Shown here in pieces: positions 6,547 through 13,936 of a stretch of 21,452 nt of DNA. The notes beneath the pieces are model-generated. The model was not told where the DNA came from. It saw nothing but the letters and a program-made list of their open reading frames with translations, and did no database searches. Position numbers and translations under genes: made by a program. The stretch's first letter is position 1; each line of letters opens with the position of its first letter. Source of the stretch: a virus; IMG/VR virus record IMGVR_UViG_3300036860_000713, positions 1 through 21,452 of that record; one strand, given 5' to 3'.

Positions 6547-9500
6547 CTACGCGGTGGTCCGGCGGCTGTCGCGGATGAGCTGGTCCTTGAGGGTGTCCAA
6601 CGTCTTCTTCGTGTCGGCGCCGAGCTGCCCGATGTTGAGGTTGATGGTGGTGCCACCCTCCCCCCGTTGATTCCTGGTGGGGGTCTCACCGGGTTTGCGA
6701 GGGGCACCCGCACGCTCAAGCTGCTGCTGGGCCTGTCCGGCAATCGCCGCCTCAGGGGCAGGCACGCGGGCACCCAGGAAGGTCTGAAAGATCCGTGTCA
6801 GCCCCTGGTCAAGCGCAATCCCAGCCCGCGTTGCCTCCCCTGCAAACTTTCGGATTGCGTCCTGCGTGCGCCCGAACTCCACGTTGAGCTGTAGGAGCGC
6901 CCGCGCCGAATCAACCTGCAGCCGCTGCCGCTCAACTCCCTCATCCCGCAAGCTGCGCCGGTCCTGCAGCTCCCGCTCCCGGCGACTCTCCTGTGCGTCC
7001 AGCAGACCCTGGTCAGCGTCGATGGTGCGCTCCCGCACCTGCTGCGCCTCACGGATGTCGGCGAAGGTGCGCTGATCCTCTCGCACCCCACCGGCGGTGA
7101 TGGCCGCGCCGGCGAGCTGCTGCCGAATGCCCGGGGTGACGTTGACACCAAGCCCACGAAGCTGCGCCCCTGCTTCCTCCAGCCCCCCCTCCCCCAGGAG
7201 GGTGTCAACGAGGTTGCGGATGAACTCCTGTGCCCGCTGTGCTGCAAGCTCGCCCTGCTGCGCGCCAGGAAGCAGTCTGGTCTCAGGTCCACGCTGGATC
7301 TGCTGCAGCAGTCGTCGCTGCACCTCCTGCTGCACGGAGGGGAGGGTGATGGGCAACGACGGCTGCCCAAGCTGACCGCCACCGGGAAAGAGCACCTCAC
7401 CGTTGGGGCCAATGACGGGGGCGGCCACTCCCTGCCGCTGGGTCTGCAGCGCCTGCGCTGCGGCCTGCTTCGCAGCCCGCTGGCGCTTGAACAGTGACTC
7501 ATCAACCCGTGCATCAATCCTCGCCTGCGCGGCCCGGCGGAGGTTCACCTCCTCGGCCAGCCGCGCCTTGACGTTCTCGATGTCGCGGTCGCGGAGGCGC
7601 TCCTGGAAGTGGGCCACGTCCAGCTCGATCTCCTTGCGCTTCAGGGCACCCTGCTGTGCCAGGTCAATGATCTGCAGCCCGAAGTCCCGCGCCTTGTCCC
7701 GCACCTCCTGGCGCGCCTCGATCTCCCGGCGGGCCGTGTCCTTGACGGTGGCGTTGTAGAACTGGAAGAACTCCGCGACCGTGGCCTTCCCCGCTGCCAC
7801 CTGCTGCCCGAACTGGGCCACGCGCCCCAGGGCCTCCTCGCGGAGCGCGGTGAGGGTGCGCCCCTGCGCGGTGGCCAGCTCGCCCCGGACCCCCGCCCGC
7901 TCTCCCTGCCGCGTCAGGAACTGCGAGATGAGGGCCCGCCGGCCCTGCAGCTCGATTGCCGCCAGGGTCTGGGTGAGCTGCCGCTTGTCCCTGATGCGGC
8001 GACGCGCGTCAATCGTCTCCCGCAGGGTGCGCAGGCGGATGAGGCCCTCCTCGTCCTGGAGGCTCTCCGCCTGGAGCTGCCTGACCGCGAGTGCCTCGTC
8101 CTCCCGCAGCTCAAGGAGGTCGCGCTGCAGGGTCTTGTCCAGCGCCTTGAGGCGGATGGCCGCCGCCTTCTTGTCCTCGAACTGGGTGATGATGTTCTCT
8201 TGCTCCAGCTTGGCCTGGAGCTTGAGGGCTGCCTCCCGGTCCCGGTTCAGCTCGGCGAAGGCCAGCTTCGCCTGCAGTTGCTCCTGCCGCAGGGCGCTCT
8301 CGTGCACCCGCAGCCGGTACTCCTCGGCCTCCTTGGCGGTCTTGGACTGCTGGTCCTCCTGCGCCTTGAGCTGTTGTTCCGCTCGACGGGCACCCGCAAC
8401 TGTCGTCTTTGGCCCGAAGTCTGGGCCCCGTTGCTGCTCTAGTCGCCTGAGAACACCACCAAAACCTCCCCCTCCGAACAGACCCGCAAATCTCTCAAGG
8501 GGTGTAAATTGAGCGGCTTCCGTCCCTTCCCGTCGAATGAATTCCCGCAGGCGACTGCGCCGCTCACGGGTGCGGAGAAGGGGCTCGACGAGCGCTGCAC
8601 GCTCGGGCTGCACCTGCTCGACGACGCGACCCGCACCTGCGCGCTGCCCAAGCTGGGTTGGCAAGCCCTGGGCGAGGAAGTTGACGCCAGCACCAACCCC
8701 GAGCCCCGTGAGCGCGGCACCACCAACCAGCGTCGCCGGGAGCGCCCCCGCGGCGAGCCCACCGGCAGCGCCCAGGCCTGCGAGCCGGCCCAGCAGGCCA
8801 AGCCGCGCTGCACCACCGAGGGCAAGCCCACCTCGCGCCGCCGCGAAGCGCCCGAGGAAGCCCGGGGCCGCCGCCCCCGCAACCCCGGCGGCTGCCTGTC
8901 CGGCGGCACCGGCAGCGCCGGCAGCGCCGCCGCCACGACCCCCGAGGAACCCAGCCGCTGTCTGCGTGAGCTGCAGCCCCTTGAAGGCCAGGGCAACGGC
9001 AATCAGCTCCCGCGCGTGCTCCGCCAGGAAGCGGAAGAAGGTCAAGGCGGGGGCCAGCGCGCGACCCAGGCCAACGACGTCGCGCACGAGGGTGCCGATG
9101 ACCTTCCCCACCTCCTGGGCACTACTCTTGACGCGCTCGTCGGTGAGGAAGTCCCGCAGGTTGCGCGTGACTCCCACAATCTGCTTAAAGGCCGCCTCGG
9201 TGGCAATCTGCAGGAACAGCTTGACCTGCGAGATGAGGGTCGTGAACACCCCGGTGGCGGACTGCGCGAAGGCGTCCAGGATGGGCTTGGCCTGCTGGAA
9301 CCGCTTGGTCAGCTCCTCCACGAAGGCTGAAGGGCCCCTCGGACCCTGACGGCCAGGACGTGCCTGCAGGCGCTGAATCTCGCTGATGCTGCGGAAGTTG
9401 AGGAGGCGTGCAACCGTGGCCCCCTGCAGGCGCTCGCCGAGCAATAGAGCCCGCACCTCCTGCGAGGTCTGTCGCTGACCACCGGGGAGACCAATGGCCC

Positions 9501-10713
9501 GGGCGATCTGCGCGACGTTGGCGATGGCCTGAATAGCCGGGCGGAAGGACTCGGGACGCAGGCGGTTGAAGCGGAAGCCAGCCCGCTGGGCGAGGGCGAG
9601 GTTCTCGGTGACCGTCTCCTGTAGCTCCTGCTGCTCCAGGAGGGACTTCGCCGCCACGTCGCGGATGATGTTGTAGATGCCCGCCGTGCCCCTGAGGAGC
9701 GCGTTGGCCTTCGCGGCCCCCTCCACGGTCCTGCCCTGGGAGTCGACCACGTCGTTGGACAGGGCCAGGGTGGCCGCCATGGTGAGGTTGGTGCGCTCCA
9801 GGGCGGCGTTGAGCTTGATGCCCTCGGCGACGAGGCCGACGAGGCCACCCAGGAGGCTGACGTTGGCCACGATCCCCAGGGCATTGGCGGCCCGCGTGGC
9901 CTTGTCAAAGGCGTTGGTGAGGTTGGTGCCGACGAGGCGCACAGCCTGTTGGAGGCGGTTGGGGTCAATGGGGCCACCGCCACCGCCGCGAACTCGAAGC
10001 GGAGGACGATTTTCAGCCCTAAAAGCCTCCCGTGCAGCCTGCGCCGGGGTGCGGAGGCCGAGGCGCGCCACAACCTCGGCAGCCCGCGTCTCCTCCGTGC
10101 GACGCTGTCGAGCTGCCTCTTGATCCTGAATTCGCAGGTCACGCCTGGCATCGCGAGCCTGTTGCGTGAAGTCGCGCCGATTCGCGGCTCGTCGCTCACG
10201 TTCCTCCTGGCGACTACGCGCCTGCAGCGCCAGGATGTTGCGCGCCTCGGATTCCTCAAAGGCCTGCCGCACGACGCGGCCACGGAAGCCCCGCGGAAAC
10301 GCCGTGGGGACACCACCCTGCTGAATCCTGAGCCGCGCCTCCTGCTCGACCTGCCGGTCCAGCGCGTCACGCTTGGCAGTGCTCCTCCGCACCTGCGTGG
10401 CTGCGGCATTCGTGGCGTTGGCGAGGTTCTGCTGCGCCTGTGCCGCCTGGGTTGCGGCGTTGACCTGCAGTTGGATGGTGGTGCGCGGCACGCCGGTGAA
10501 CTGGGCCACCTGCTGTGCCGTGCGAAACCCCTGCGTCACCGCTGGAGCAGCAGCGCCAGCTCTGGCCCGGCCAGCGGCTGCCCCCCCGGGCGCCACGACG
10601 CCAACCTGCCGCATGCGCTGCACAAAGGCGGCGTACTCCGCCTCTGCGGCGCGGAGCTGCTTCCGCCACTCGGCAAGGTCGACTCGAAGCGCAGTTACCA
10701 GGGAACTCGGCAT
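6547..10713 (-). CDS. Tail tape measure protein (1388 aa)
   Basis: The longest gene of the tail set, directly after the chaperone pair, as in siphoviruses. The ATG at 10713 is preferred; an adjoining GTG at 10716 is also possible, and the ribosome binding site is weak (GGGA). The N-terminal part (to about 250) is Arg/Ala/Gln-rich and helical. Residues about 565-690 form a long Gly/Ala/Leu hydrophobic region (for example LAGLGAAGGLAAGALPATLV) of the kind that inserts in membranes during DNA entry. Long charged coiled-coil stretches follow (about 770-920 and 940-1120). The C-terminus has TTINLNIGQLG, a strand often seen at the end of tape measures. By the usual rule of about 1.5 angstrom per residue, a tail near 200 nm is implied. 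The protein sets tail length and is threaded through the tube. Confidence 0.92.
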   Translation of the reverse strand: MPSSLVTALRVDLAEWRKQLRAAEAEYAAFVQRMRQVGVVAPGGAAAGRARAGAAAPAVTQGFRTAQQVAQFTGVPRTTIQLQVNAATQAAQAQQNLANATNAAATQVRRSTAKRDALDRQVEQEARLRIQQGGVPTAFPRGFRGRVVRQAFEESEARNILALQARSRQEERERRAANRRDFTQQARDARRDLRIQDQEAARQRRTEETRAAEVVARLGLRTPAQAAREAFRAENRPPLRVRGGGGGPIDPNRLQQAVRLVGTNLTNAFDKATRAANALGIVANVSLLGGLVGLVAEGIKLNAALERTNLTMAATLALSNDVVDSQGRTVEGAAKANALLRGTAGIYNIIRDVAAKSLLEQQELQETVTENLALAQRAGFRFNRLRPESFRPAIQAIANVAQIARAIGLPGGQRQTSQEVRALLLGERLQGATVARLLNFRSISEIQRLQARPGRQGPRGPSAFVEELTKRFQQAKPILDAFAQSATGVFTTLISQVKLFLQIATEAAFKQIVGVTRNLRDFLTDERVKSSAQEVGKVIGTLVRDVVGLGRALAPALTFFRFLAEHARELIAVALAFKGLQLTQTAAGFLGGRGGGAAGAAGAAGQAAAGVAGAAAPGFLGRFAAARGGLALGGAARLGLLGRLAGLGAAGGLAAGALPATLVGGAALTGLGVGAGVNFLAQGLPTQLGQRAGAGRVVEQVQPERAALVEPLLRTRERRSRLREFIRREGTEAAQFTPLERFAGLFGGGGFGGVLRRLEQQRGPDFGPKTTVAGARRAEQQLKAQEDQQSKTAKEAEEYRLRVHESALRQEQLQAKLAFAELNRDREAALKLQAKLEQENIITQFEDKKAAAIRLKALDKTLQRDLLELREDEALAVRQLQAESLQDEEGLIRLRTLRETIDARRRIRDKRQLTQTLAAIELQGRRALISQFLTRQGERAGVRGELATAQGRTLTALREEALGRVAQFGQQVAAGKATVAEFFQFYNATVKDTARREIEARQEVRDKARDFGLQIIDLAQQGALKRKEIELDVAHFQERLRDRDIENVKARLAEEVNLRRAAQARIDARVDESLFKRQRAAKQAAAQALQTQRQGVAAPVIGPNGEVLFPGGGQLGQPSLPITLPSVQQEVQRRLLQQIQRGPETRLLPGAQQGELAAQRAQEFIRNLVDTLLGEGGLEEAGAQLRGLGVNVTPGIRQQLAGAAITAGGVREDQRTFADIREAQQVRERTIDADQGLLDAQESRRERELQDRRSLRDEGVERQRLQVDSARALLQLNVEFGRTQDAIRKFAGEATRAGIALDQGLTRIFQTFLGARVPAPEAAIAGQAQQQLERAGAPRKPGETPTRNQRGEGGTTINLNIGQLGADTKKTLDTLKDQLIRDSRRTTA

Positions 10714-10724
10714 CACGGTGTCCC

Positions 10725-10765
10725 AACGAAAACGGCAGAACCTACCCCATTGTAGGCCCTGCCGT
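10725..10765 (-). terminator. Stem-loop with U-rich tail ahead of the tape measure
   Basis: On the minus strand ACGGCAG (10765-10759) pairs with CTGCCGT (10738-10732); an inner CCTAC pairs with GTAGG, and the two bases between can form G-U pairs, giving a stem of about 14 bp with a 6 nt loop (AATGGG). TTTTCGT follows at 10731-10725. This is a plausible intrinsic terminator or attenuator between the chaperone pair and the tape measure, lowering expression of the latter. Confidence 0.6.
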
Positions 10766-10790
10766 CAGGGGCAGCACTTGCGGTGCGGGC

Positions 10791-11638
10791 TCAGTGCCGG
10801 ATCTTGATGGCCTCCGGGAAGAGCATGGCAAGGCGGTTGACCTCGGACTCCGGCACGTCCCAGTCATCACCGTCCTGCGCCGGCCGCATGCCCACGTCAG
10901 TCGGGGCGTAGTAGGGGCGTGGGCGGCGCTCGAACTCACCGTTGCGGCCGCCTGACCCAGTGGCCCCCTCGGCGGCATCGGTACCCTCCAGGTCTGCGCC
11001 AGCCGCCACCCCCCGCGTCAACAGCTCCATCTTCCACCTCCGGCGCTCCCGCTTGCTGTAGGAGCGCCACAGCTCCTCGACCTTCACCCGAGGCCACCGC
11101 AGGACCACGAGGGGTGAGCACCCGTAGGCCGCCCCCAGGGCCTCGCAGCGGTCCACGTAGTCTAGGGTGAAGTCGGGGTCAGATTCGAATCGGCGGACGA
11201 CAGCGTCAGCGCGTCGCCGTTGGCCGTTGCCCTGAACTCCCGCAGGCGGGCCAGCGGAATCAGCGGGTTGCCGGCCTGGTAGAAAAAACTCTCCACCTGG
11301 TTCAGCTCGTACCACGCCTCAAAGAGTTGCTGCGCCTTCGGGAAGGTCAGGTGCGTCTCCAGGTGCGCCACCGTGTCCCGGTGGTTTGCGTCACCCGGCT
11401 CCACCCCGAGGATGAGGGCGAAGGTGGGGATGGATTCCTGCCAGCGGGCGAGGCTGAGCTGCGACAGCTCCCGCATGGTAGCGTCGTCCTTGAGGTCCGC
11501 CTGCTGGCTGTCGTTGTAGACCGCCAGCAGCACCTGCTCCAGGACGGCAGCTCGCTGCTGCGTGATGGTGAAGGAGCGACCACCCAGGGTCACCTCAATC
11601 ATGGCGTCAGCGTCAAGGTCAAGGATTCGATTGCTCAT
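10791..11638 (-). CDS. Tail assembly chaperone, -1 frameshift long form (gpGT-like, 282 aa)
   Basis: This is the predicted fusion made when ribosomes slip -1 at T_TTT_TTC (11288-11282). It joins 119 residues of the upstream frame (ending ELNQVESFF) to 163 residues of the second frame, starting LPGRQPADSAG. The second frame is rich in charged residues and contains CEALGAAYGCSPLVVLRWPR and EELWRSYSKRERRRWKMELL, a helical segment like the T domain of lambda gpGT and related chaperones, then a disordered acidic end. Position (between major tail protein and tape measure), the overlap, and the -1 frame relation are all as expected for this family. The second frame also has a possible start at 11315, but no good ribosome binding site was seen there. 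Confidence 0.78.
11162..11638 (-). CDS. Tail assembly chaperone, short form (gpG-like, 158 aa)
   Basis: The ATG at 11638 begins MSNRILDLDADAMIEVTLGG and has GGAGG just upstream with a short spacer; the frame is open 16 codons further up but without a ribosome binding site. The protein starts with a beta hairpin-like segment (EVTLGGRSFTITQQRAAVLE), then helices (LARWQESIPTFALILGVEP and KAQQLFEAWYELNQVESFF), the usual makeup of gpG-type chaperones that coat the tape measure during tail assembly. A slippery heptamer T_TTT_TTC at 11288-11282 lies in the Phe-Phe codons at residues 118-119, and an SD-like AGGTGGAG sits just before it (11298-11291). Ribosomes that do not slip finish this form at 11162. 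Confidence 0.83.
   Translation of the reverse strand: MSNRILDLDADAMIEVTLGGRSFTITQQRAAVLEQVLLAVYNDSQQADLKDDATMRELSQLSLARWQESIPTFALILGVEPGDANHRDTVAHLETHLTFPKAQQLFEAWYELNQVESFFYQAGNPLIPLARLREFRATANGDALTLSSADSNLTPTSP
11282..11288 (-). promoter_or_regulatory. Slippery heptamer for -1 programmed frameshift
   Basis: In the upstream frame the codons AGT TTT TTC contain T_TTT_TTC, which fits X_XXY_YYZ exactly; both Phe tRNAs can re-pair with TTT after a -1 slip. The downstream frame (to 10791) lies in the -1 register. An SD-like AGGTGGAG a few bases before it could stimulate slipping, and GCCGGC/GCTGGC downstream could form a weak stem. Confidence 0.78.
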
Positions 11639-11657
11639 GGTCCTCCAGGAAAGGGGT

Positions 11658-11681
11658 AGGTGGCTCCAAGCGGAGCCACCT
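11658..11681 (-). terminator. 10-bp stem-loop after the major tail protein gene
   Basis: AGGTGGCTCC and GGAGCCACCT form a perfect 10 bp stem with a 4 nt loop in the 50 nt gap after the major tail protein stop. The following minus-strand bases are ACCCCTTTCC, only partly U-rich, so it may be a weak terminator or an mRNA-stabilising hairpin rather than a full stop. Confidence 0.5.
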
Positions 11682-11688
11682 CGCACTC

Positions 11689-12312
11689 CTAGTTCCGCTC
11701 GTCAATCAGCGTGAAGTACTGCTCACCGGCTGGCCGGGTGGTGTCTGCCAGCGCGATGAACTGCACCTCGAACTGGTTCCAATCTTCCTCGTTCCAGGGC
11801 AGCGTCGCCGTCCCCACAGCCTGCGCGAAGTAGACCTCAGCGATCTGTCGCTTCCCCGTCACGCAGGACTTGACGTGGGTGAACCGCAGCCCAACCTTGT
11901 CGAGGGCGCACTGTCCACCCAGCTTGAACTGGTCGTTCGTTCCCACTACAGTGACGCTGGTGGTGAGGTCGCCAGTGGGCGCCACCGTGGTCCCGTCGAT
12001 GAAGGTGAAGCCCGCCTGCGAGCTGGAGATGACGCCGCCGCCGAAGGCAAGCTTCAAGTTGGCCACGCGCCACTCCGCCATGGTGAAGGTGATCTGCACG
12101 CGCTCCCGCAGGACCTGGCGCTTCACGACGATGAGGGGCTGGCTCGTCTCGAAGTCCCGCGTCTCACGCGTGATCTCCATGGAGAAGACGCCCTTGATGG
12201 CCCCCACGTCCTGAAAGCCCTGAAAGACGTCGTTGGTGTCGTAGTTGCCGAACTCAAGCACGCCGATCCCGAGGCTGATGTCGGCGGTGGTGATTCGCGT
12301 CCCAGCAGGCAT
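11689..12312 (-). CDS. Major tail (tube) protein (207 aa)
   Basis: The ATG at 12312 follows GGAGGA with a 4-5 nt spacer. The product opens MPAGTRITTADISLGIGVLE and includes DVGAIKGVFSMEITRETRDF (about residues 36-55), followed by KRQVLRERVQITFTMAEW and a GTNDQFKLG loop, then a long strand-rich C-terminal half. The GAxxG...I...T pattern followed by a strongly strand-forming core is typical of siphovirus tube proteins, which stack as hexameric rings. Size and place (after tail terminator, before chaperones) match. It is bracketed by two hairpins (12331-12345 and 11658-11681), as would suit a gene needing high mRNA levels. No second tube or sheath gene was seen nearby. Confidence 0.85.
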   Translation of the reverse strand: MPAGTRITTADISLGIGVLEFGNYDTNDVFQGFQDVGAIKGVFSMEITRETRDFETSQPLIVVKRQVLRERVQITFTMAEWRVANLKLAFGGGVISSSQAGFTFIDGTTVAPTGDLTTSVTVVGTNDQFKLGGQCALDKVGLRFTHVKSCVTGKRQIAEVYFAQAVGTATLPWNEEDWNQFEVQFIALADTTRPAGEQYFTLIDERN

Positions 12313-12330
12313 GTTGTCCTCCGATCACAG

Positions 12331-12345
12331 CCGGGCGGCGCCCGG
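12331..12345 (-). other. GC-rich hairpin upstream of major tail protein gene
   Basis: A perfect 6 bp stem CCGGGC/GCCCGG with a 3 nt loop sits in the 38 nt gap between the tail terminator-like gene and the major tail protein. There is no U-tract, so it is more likely a 5' mRNA end protector or processing site than a terminator. Confidence 0.4.
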
Positions 12346-12350
12346 GGTTG

Positions 12351-12803
12351 TCAGGTCAGCACGCTTCCGCGGAACAGGTAACGCGCACTGACCTGCCACG
12401 CGCTACTTGCCTCCAGCCACACGCCGGAGTCAGCCATCACCTCCCGCACCTCGTGGCAGCAGAAGTCGCTCGTCGAGAGGAGCGTCTTCTGGTTGTGCAG
12501 GAGCTGACTGGCCACGTCGTACATCTCCATCGTCTCACCCTGGTCGTCCTGCGAGTAGAACTGCACCAGCATGAAGCCAGGGTCGTAGATCCGTGGCGCC
12601 CACACCCCCTGCCGCCCACGTTCCACGTAGAGCGTCACGCACGGATAGACCGGCTGCCGCACGTCGATGAGATGCCGGGGGTAGATGCGACCCCCCTGTG
12701 GGTCCACGCTGCCATCCGGCAGGAAGTTCACGAAGGCGGCGAACTCGGCGCTGCTCAGGAGCCGCTGCCGAAAGGCGGCGATGGGTCTGGAGGTGACTGC
12801 CAT
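12351..12803 (-). CDS. Tail terminator/completion-like protein (150 aa)
   Basis: The ATG at 12803 overlaps the previous TGA by one base (TGATG); a TTG one codon earlier is less likely. The product has an N-terminal helix (FRQRLLSSAEFAAFVNFLPD), a conserved-looking YPCVTLYVERG strand at about residues 53-63, then FMLVQFYSQDDQGETMEMYD and a C-terminal strand SAWQVSARYLFRGSVL. This helix plus beta sheet plan, with a 'P-x-V-x-L' strand in the first half, is what tail terminator proteins (lambda gpU / DUF3168-like) show. It would cap the tube and join it to the head. The place immediately before the major tail protein is the usual one. Call made on layout and context more than on strict motifs. 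Confidence 0.65.
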   Translation of the reverse strand: MAVTSRPIAAFRQRLLSSAEFAAFVNFLPDGSVDPQGGRIYPRHLIDVRQPVYPCVTLYVERGRQGVWAPRIYDPGFMLVQFYSQDDQGETMEMYDVASQLLHNQKTLLSTSDFCCHEVREVMADSGVWLEASSAWQVSARYLFRGSVLT

Positions 12804-13351
12804 CAATCACGCTCCGGCAGATCAGCGGCGACGCTGCCGTGGTTGATGGGCGTCAACTGCGGCCGGTACCCGGGCGTCGTGCCCAGCACGTCGTGCACGC
12901 TGGCGTGCGCTGCTGCGATGATGGCTGCCACCGCATCCTCCTGGTAGATCAGCGCGGCCGTCACGAAGTCCCTTGGCCGCATCTTCCCCGCCGCGCTGGC
13001 CCGCTCGTCCTGCACCACGTACCAGGTGTGCGGGGAGGTGGAGTGAATCTGCGCCTCCACAAACTCCTTCGCGCGCACCGCGCCTGGCGCCCGCAGCCCA
13101 CCGTGCAGGCTGCCGCTCTGGTGGTGCGTGATCCAGTCCTCGAACGGGCCACTCCCCGCCGGGAGCCGCCTGGCGTACGGGTGACCCAGGCGCGCCAGGT
13201 CTGCCGGGGTGTGCCCAATCGCCGCCGTGAGCTGCTGCATCTCCGCCAACACCGCCTGGGCAGCCTCCTTGACGGCACCGGCCAGCGCCTGCACCATCGC
13301 CCGCTCCACGCGGCGAAACTCACGCTTGACGTCAGCCAACGGGTCCGGCAC
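12803..13351 (-). CDS. HK97 gp10-like neck/tail completion protein (182 aa)
   Basis: The GTG at 13351 is preceded by GGAG at 8 nt. The product starts with a long helix (DVKREFRRVERAMVQALAGA), then a loop with DLARLGHPYARR (about residues 51-62) and QSGSLHGGLR, a strand HTWYVVQDERA, and a C-terminal helix after FVTAALIYQEDAVAAIIAAA. The helix, then DLarlGHPYAkr, then QSG-x-L pattern is typical of the HK97 gp10 group that acts at the head-tail junction. It lies between stopper-like and terminator-like genes, exactly where this family belongs. It is coupled to the next gene. No membrane segment despite the Ala-rich C-terminal helix. Confidence 0.7.
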   Translation of the reverse strand: MPDPLADVKREFRRVERAMVQALAGAVKEAAQAVLAEMQQLTAAIGHTPADLARLGHPYARRLPAGSGPFEDWITHHQSGSLHGGLRAPGAVRAKEFVEAQIHSTSPHTWYVVQDERASAAGKMRPRDFVTAALIYQEDAVAAIIAAAHASVHDVLGTTPGYRPQLTPINHGSVAADLPERD

Positions 13352-13399
13352 TTGGGTCGCTCCAAACAGCGGCGTTTCAACACGCTAGAAAATCATCTC

Positions 13400-13428
13400 T
13401 TGACACTCAGTGGCCATCCCGGTATCAC
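13400..13428 (+). promoter_or_regulatory. Possible plus-strand promoter in the 159-bp gap
   Basis: TTGACA (13400-13405), a 17 bp spacer and TATCAC (13423-13428, four of six to TATAAT) point toward the connector gene, antisense to all genes in the window. A transcript would run into the 14 bp hairpin at 13489-13521 within about 90 nt. It could make a short antisense RNA, or be chance. Confidence 0.25.
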
Positions 13429-13488
13429 TAAGCATACTCTAGACCCGGACCTCCACGTTACTGCCATGGGAGCTTGAAGGGCTTCGAC

Positions 13489-13521
13489 CACAGCTCTGAG
13501 GGGTCTACCCTCAGAGCTGTG
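13489..13521 (-). terminator. Perfect 14-bp stem-loop at the end of the stopper-like gene
   Basis: CACAGCTCTGAGGG (13489-13502) and its exact complement (13508-13521) form a 14 bp stem with a 5 nt loop. The stop codon of the stopper-like gene (13511-13513) lies in the stem. No clear U-tract follows on either strand, so it may be a factor-dependent terminator, RNase barrier or bidirectional block. The gap from 13352 to 13488 holds no gene that I can support. Confidence 0.55.
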
Positions 13522-13936
13522 CCTTCGAGCTGTTCAGGAAGCACCGTCGCAACGGCCCCACGTAGGTCGACGCCTCCACCAGGTAGCTCTTCCCGTCCGC
13601 CGCCAGCACCAGGTTGTCACCCTCACGGATGTCCTGAAAACCCGTGTACAGCGTCACCAGCTCGGTCTGCTGCTGCCCCTCCGGGGCGACGTTCCACCGG
13701 TCCTGCTTCGGGTTGACCCCGGCGAAGACGCAGGGCTCGTCAACCAGAATCGGCGCAAAGTCTTGCAGGATCGGGCGGCGCTCAAGCCCGATGTCATCCC
13801 GCGGCGGTGCCAGCGGGTCGTTCAGCGTGCGCCGGTAGAGCGTGAACGTCGTGGTGACGGACTCAGCGCCGCACCCACAGGTGGTGGCCAGGGCAAGGAG
13901 GCGCTGGCGCCACAGGTCCGCGCAGCAGTTCGTCAT
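13511..13936 (-). CDS. Head-tail stopper/connector-like protein (141 aa)
   Basis: The ATG at 13936 overlaps the previous stop (ATGA). After a Cys-rich N-terminal helix (MTNCCADLWRQRLLALATTC) the protein is mostly beta: FTLYRRTLNDPLAPPRDDIG, then CVFAGVNPKQDRWN, and TLYTGFQDIREGDNLVLAAD followed by GKSYLVEASTYVG. A strand, then GDxLVxxDGxxYxV, is typical of small beta-barrel stopper proteins (head-tail connector group) that plug the DNA-filled head. Position between adaptor-like and gp10-like genes supports the call. Five cysteines (residues 4, 5, 20, 22 and a later one) are unusual for the group and could bind a metal or form disulphides. A perfect hairpin covers its 3' end. Confidence 0.65.
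   Translation of the reverse strand: MTNCCADLWRQRLLALATTCGCGAESVTTTFTLYRRTLNDPLAPPRDDIGLERRPILQDFAPILVDEPCVFAGVNPKQDRWNVAPEGQQQTELVTLYTGFQDIREGDNLVLAADGKSYLVEASTYVGPLRRCFLNSSKAQL

Noticed and set aside
10791-11315. Independent gene for the second chaperone frame
   Set aside because: No good ribosome binding site at 11315, and the slippery heptamer explains its expression as a frameshift product.
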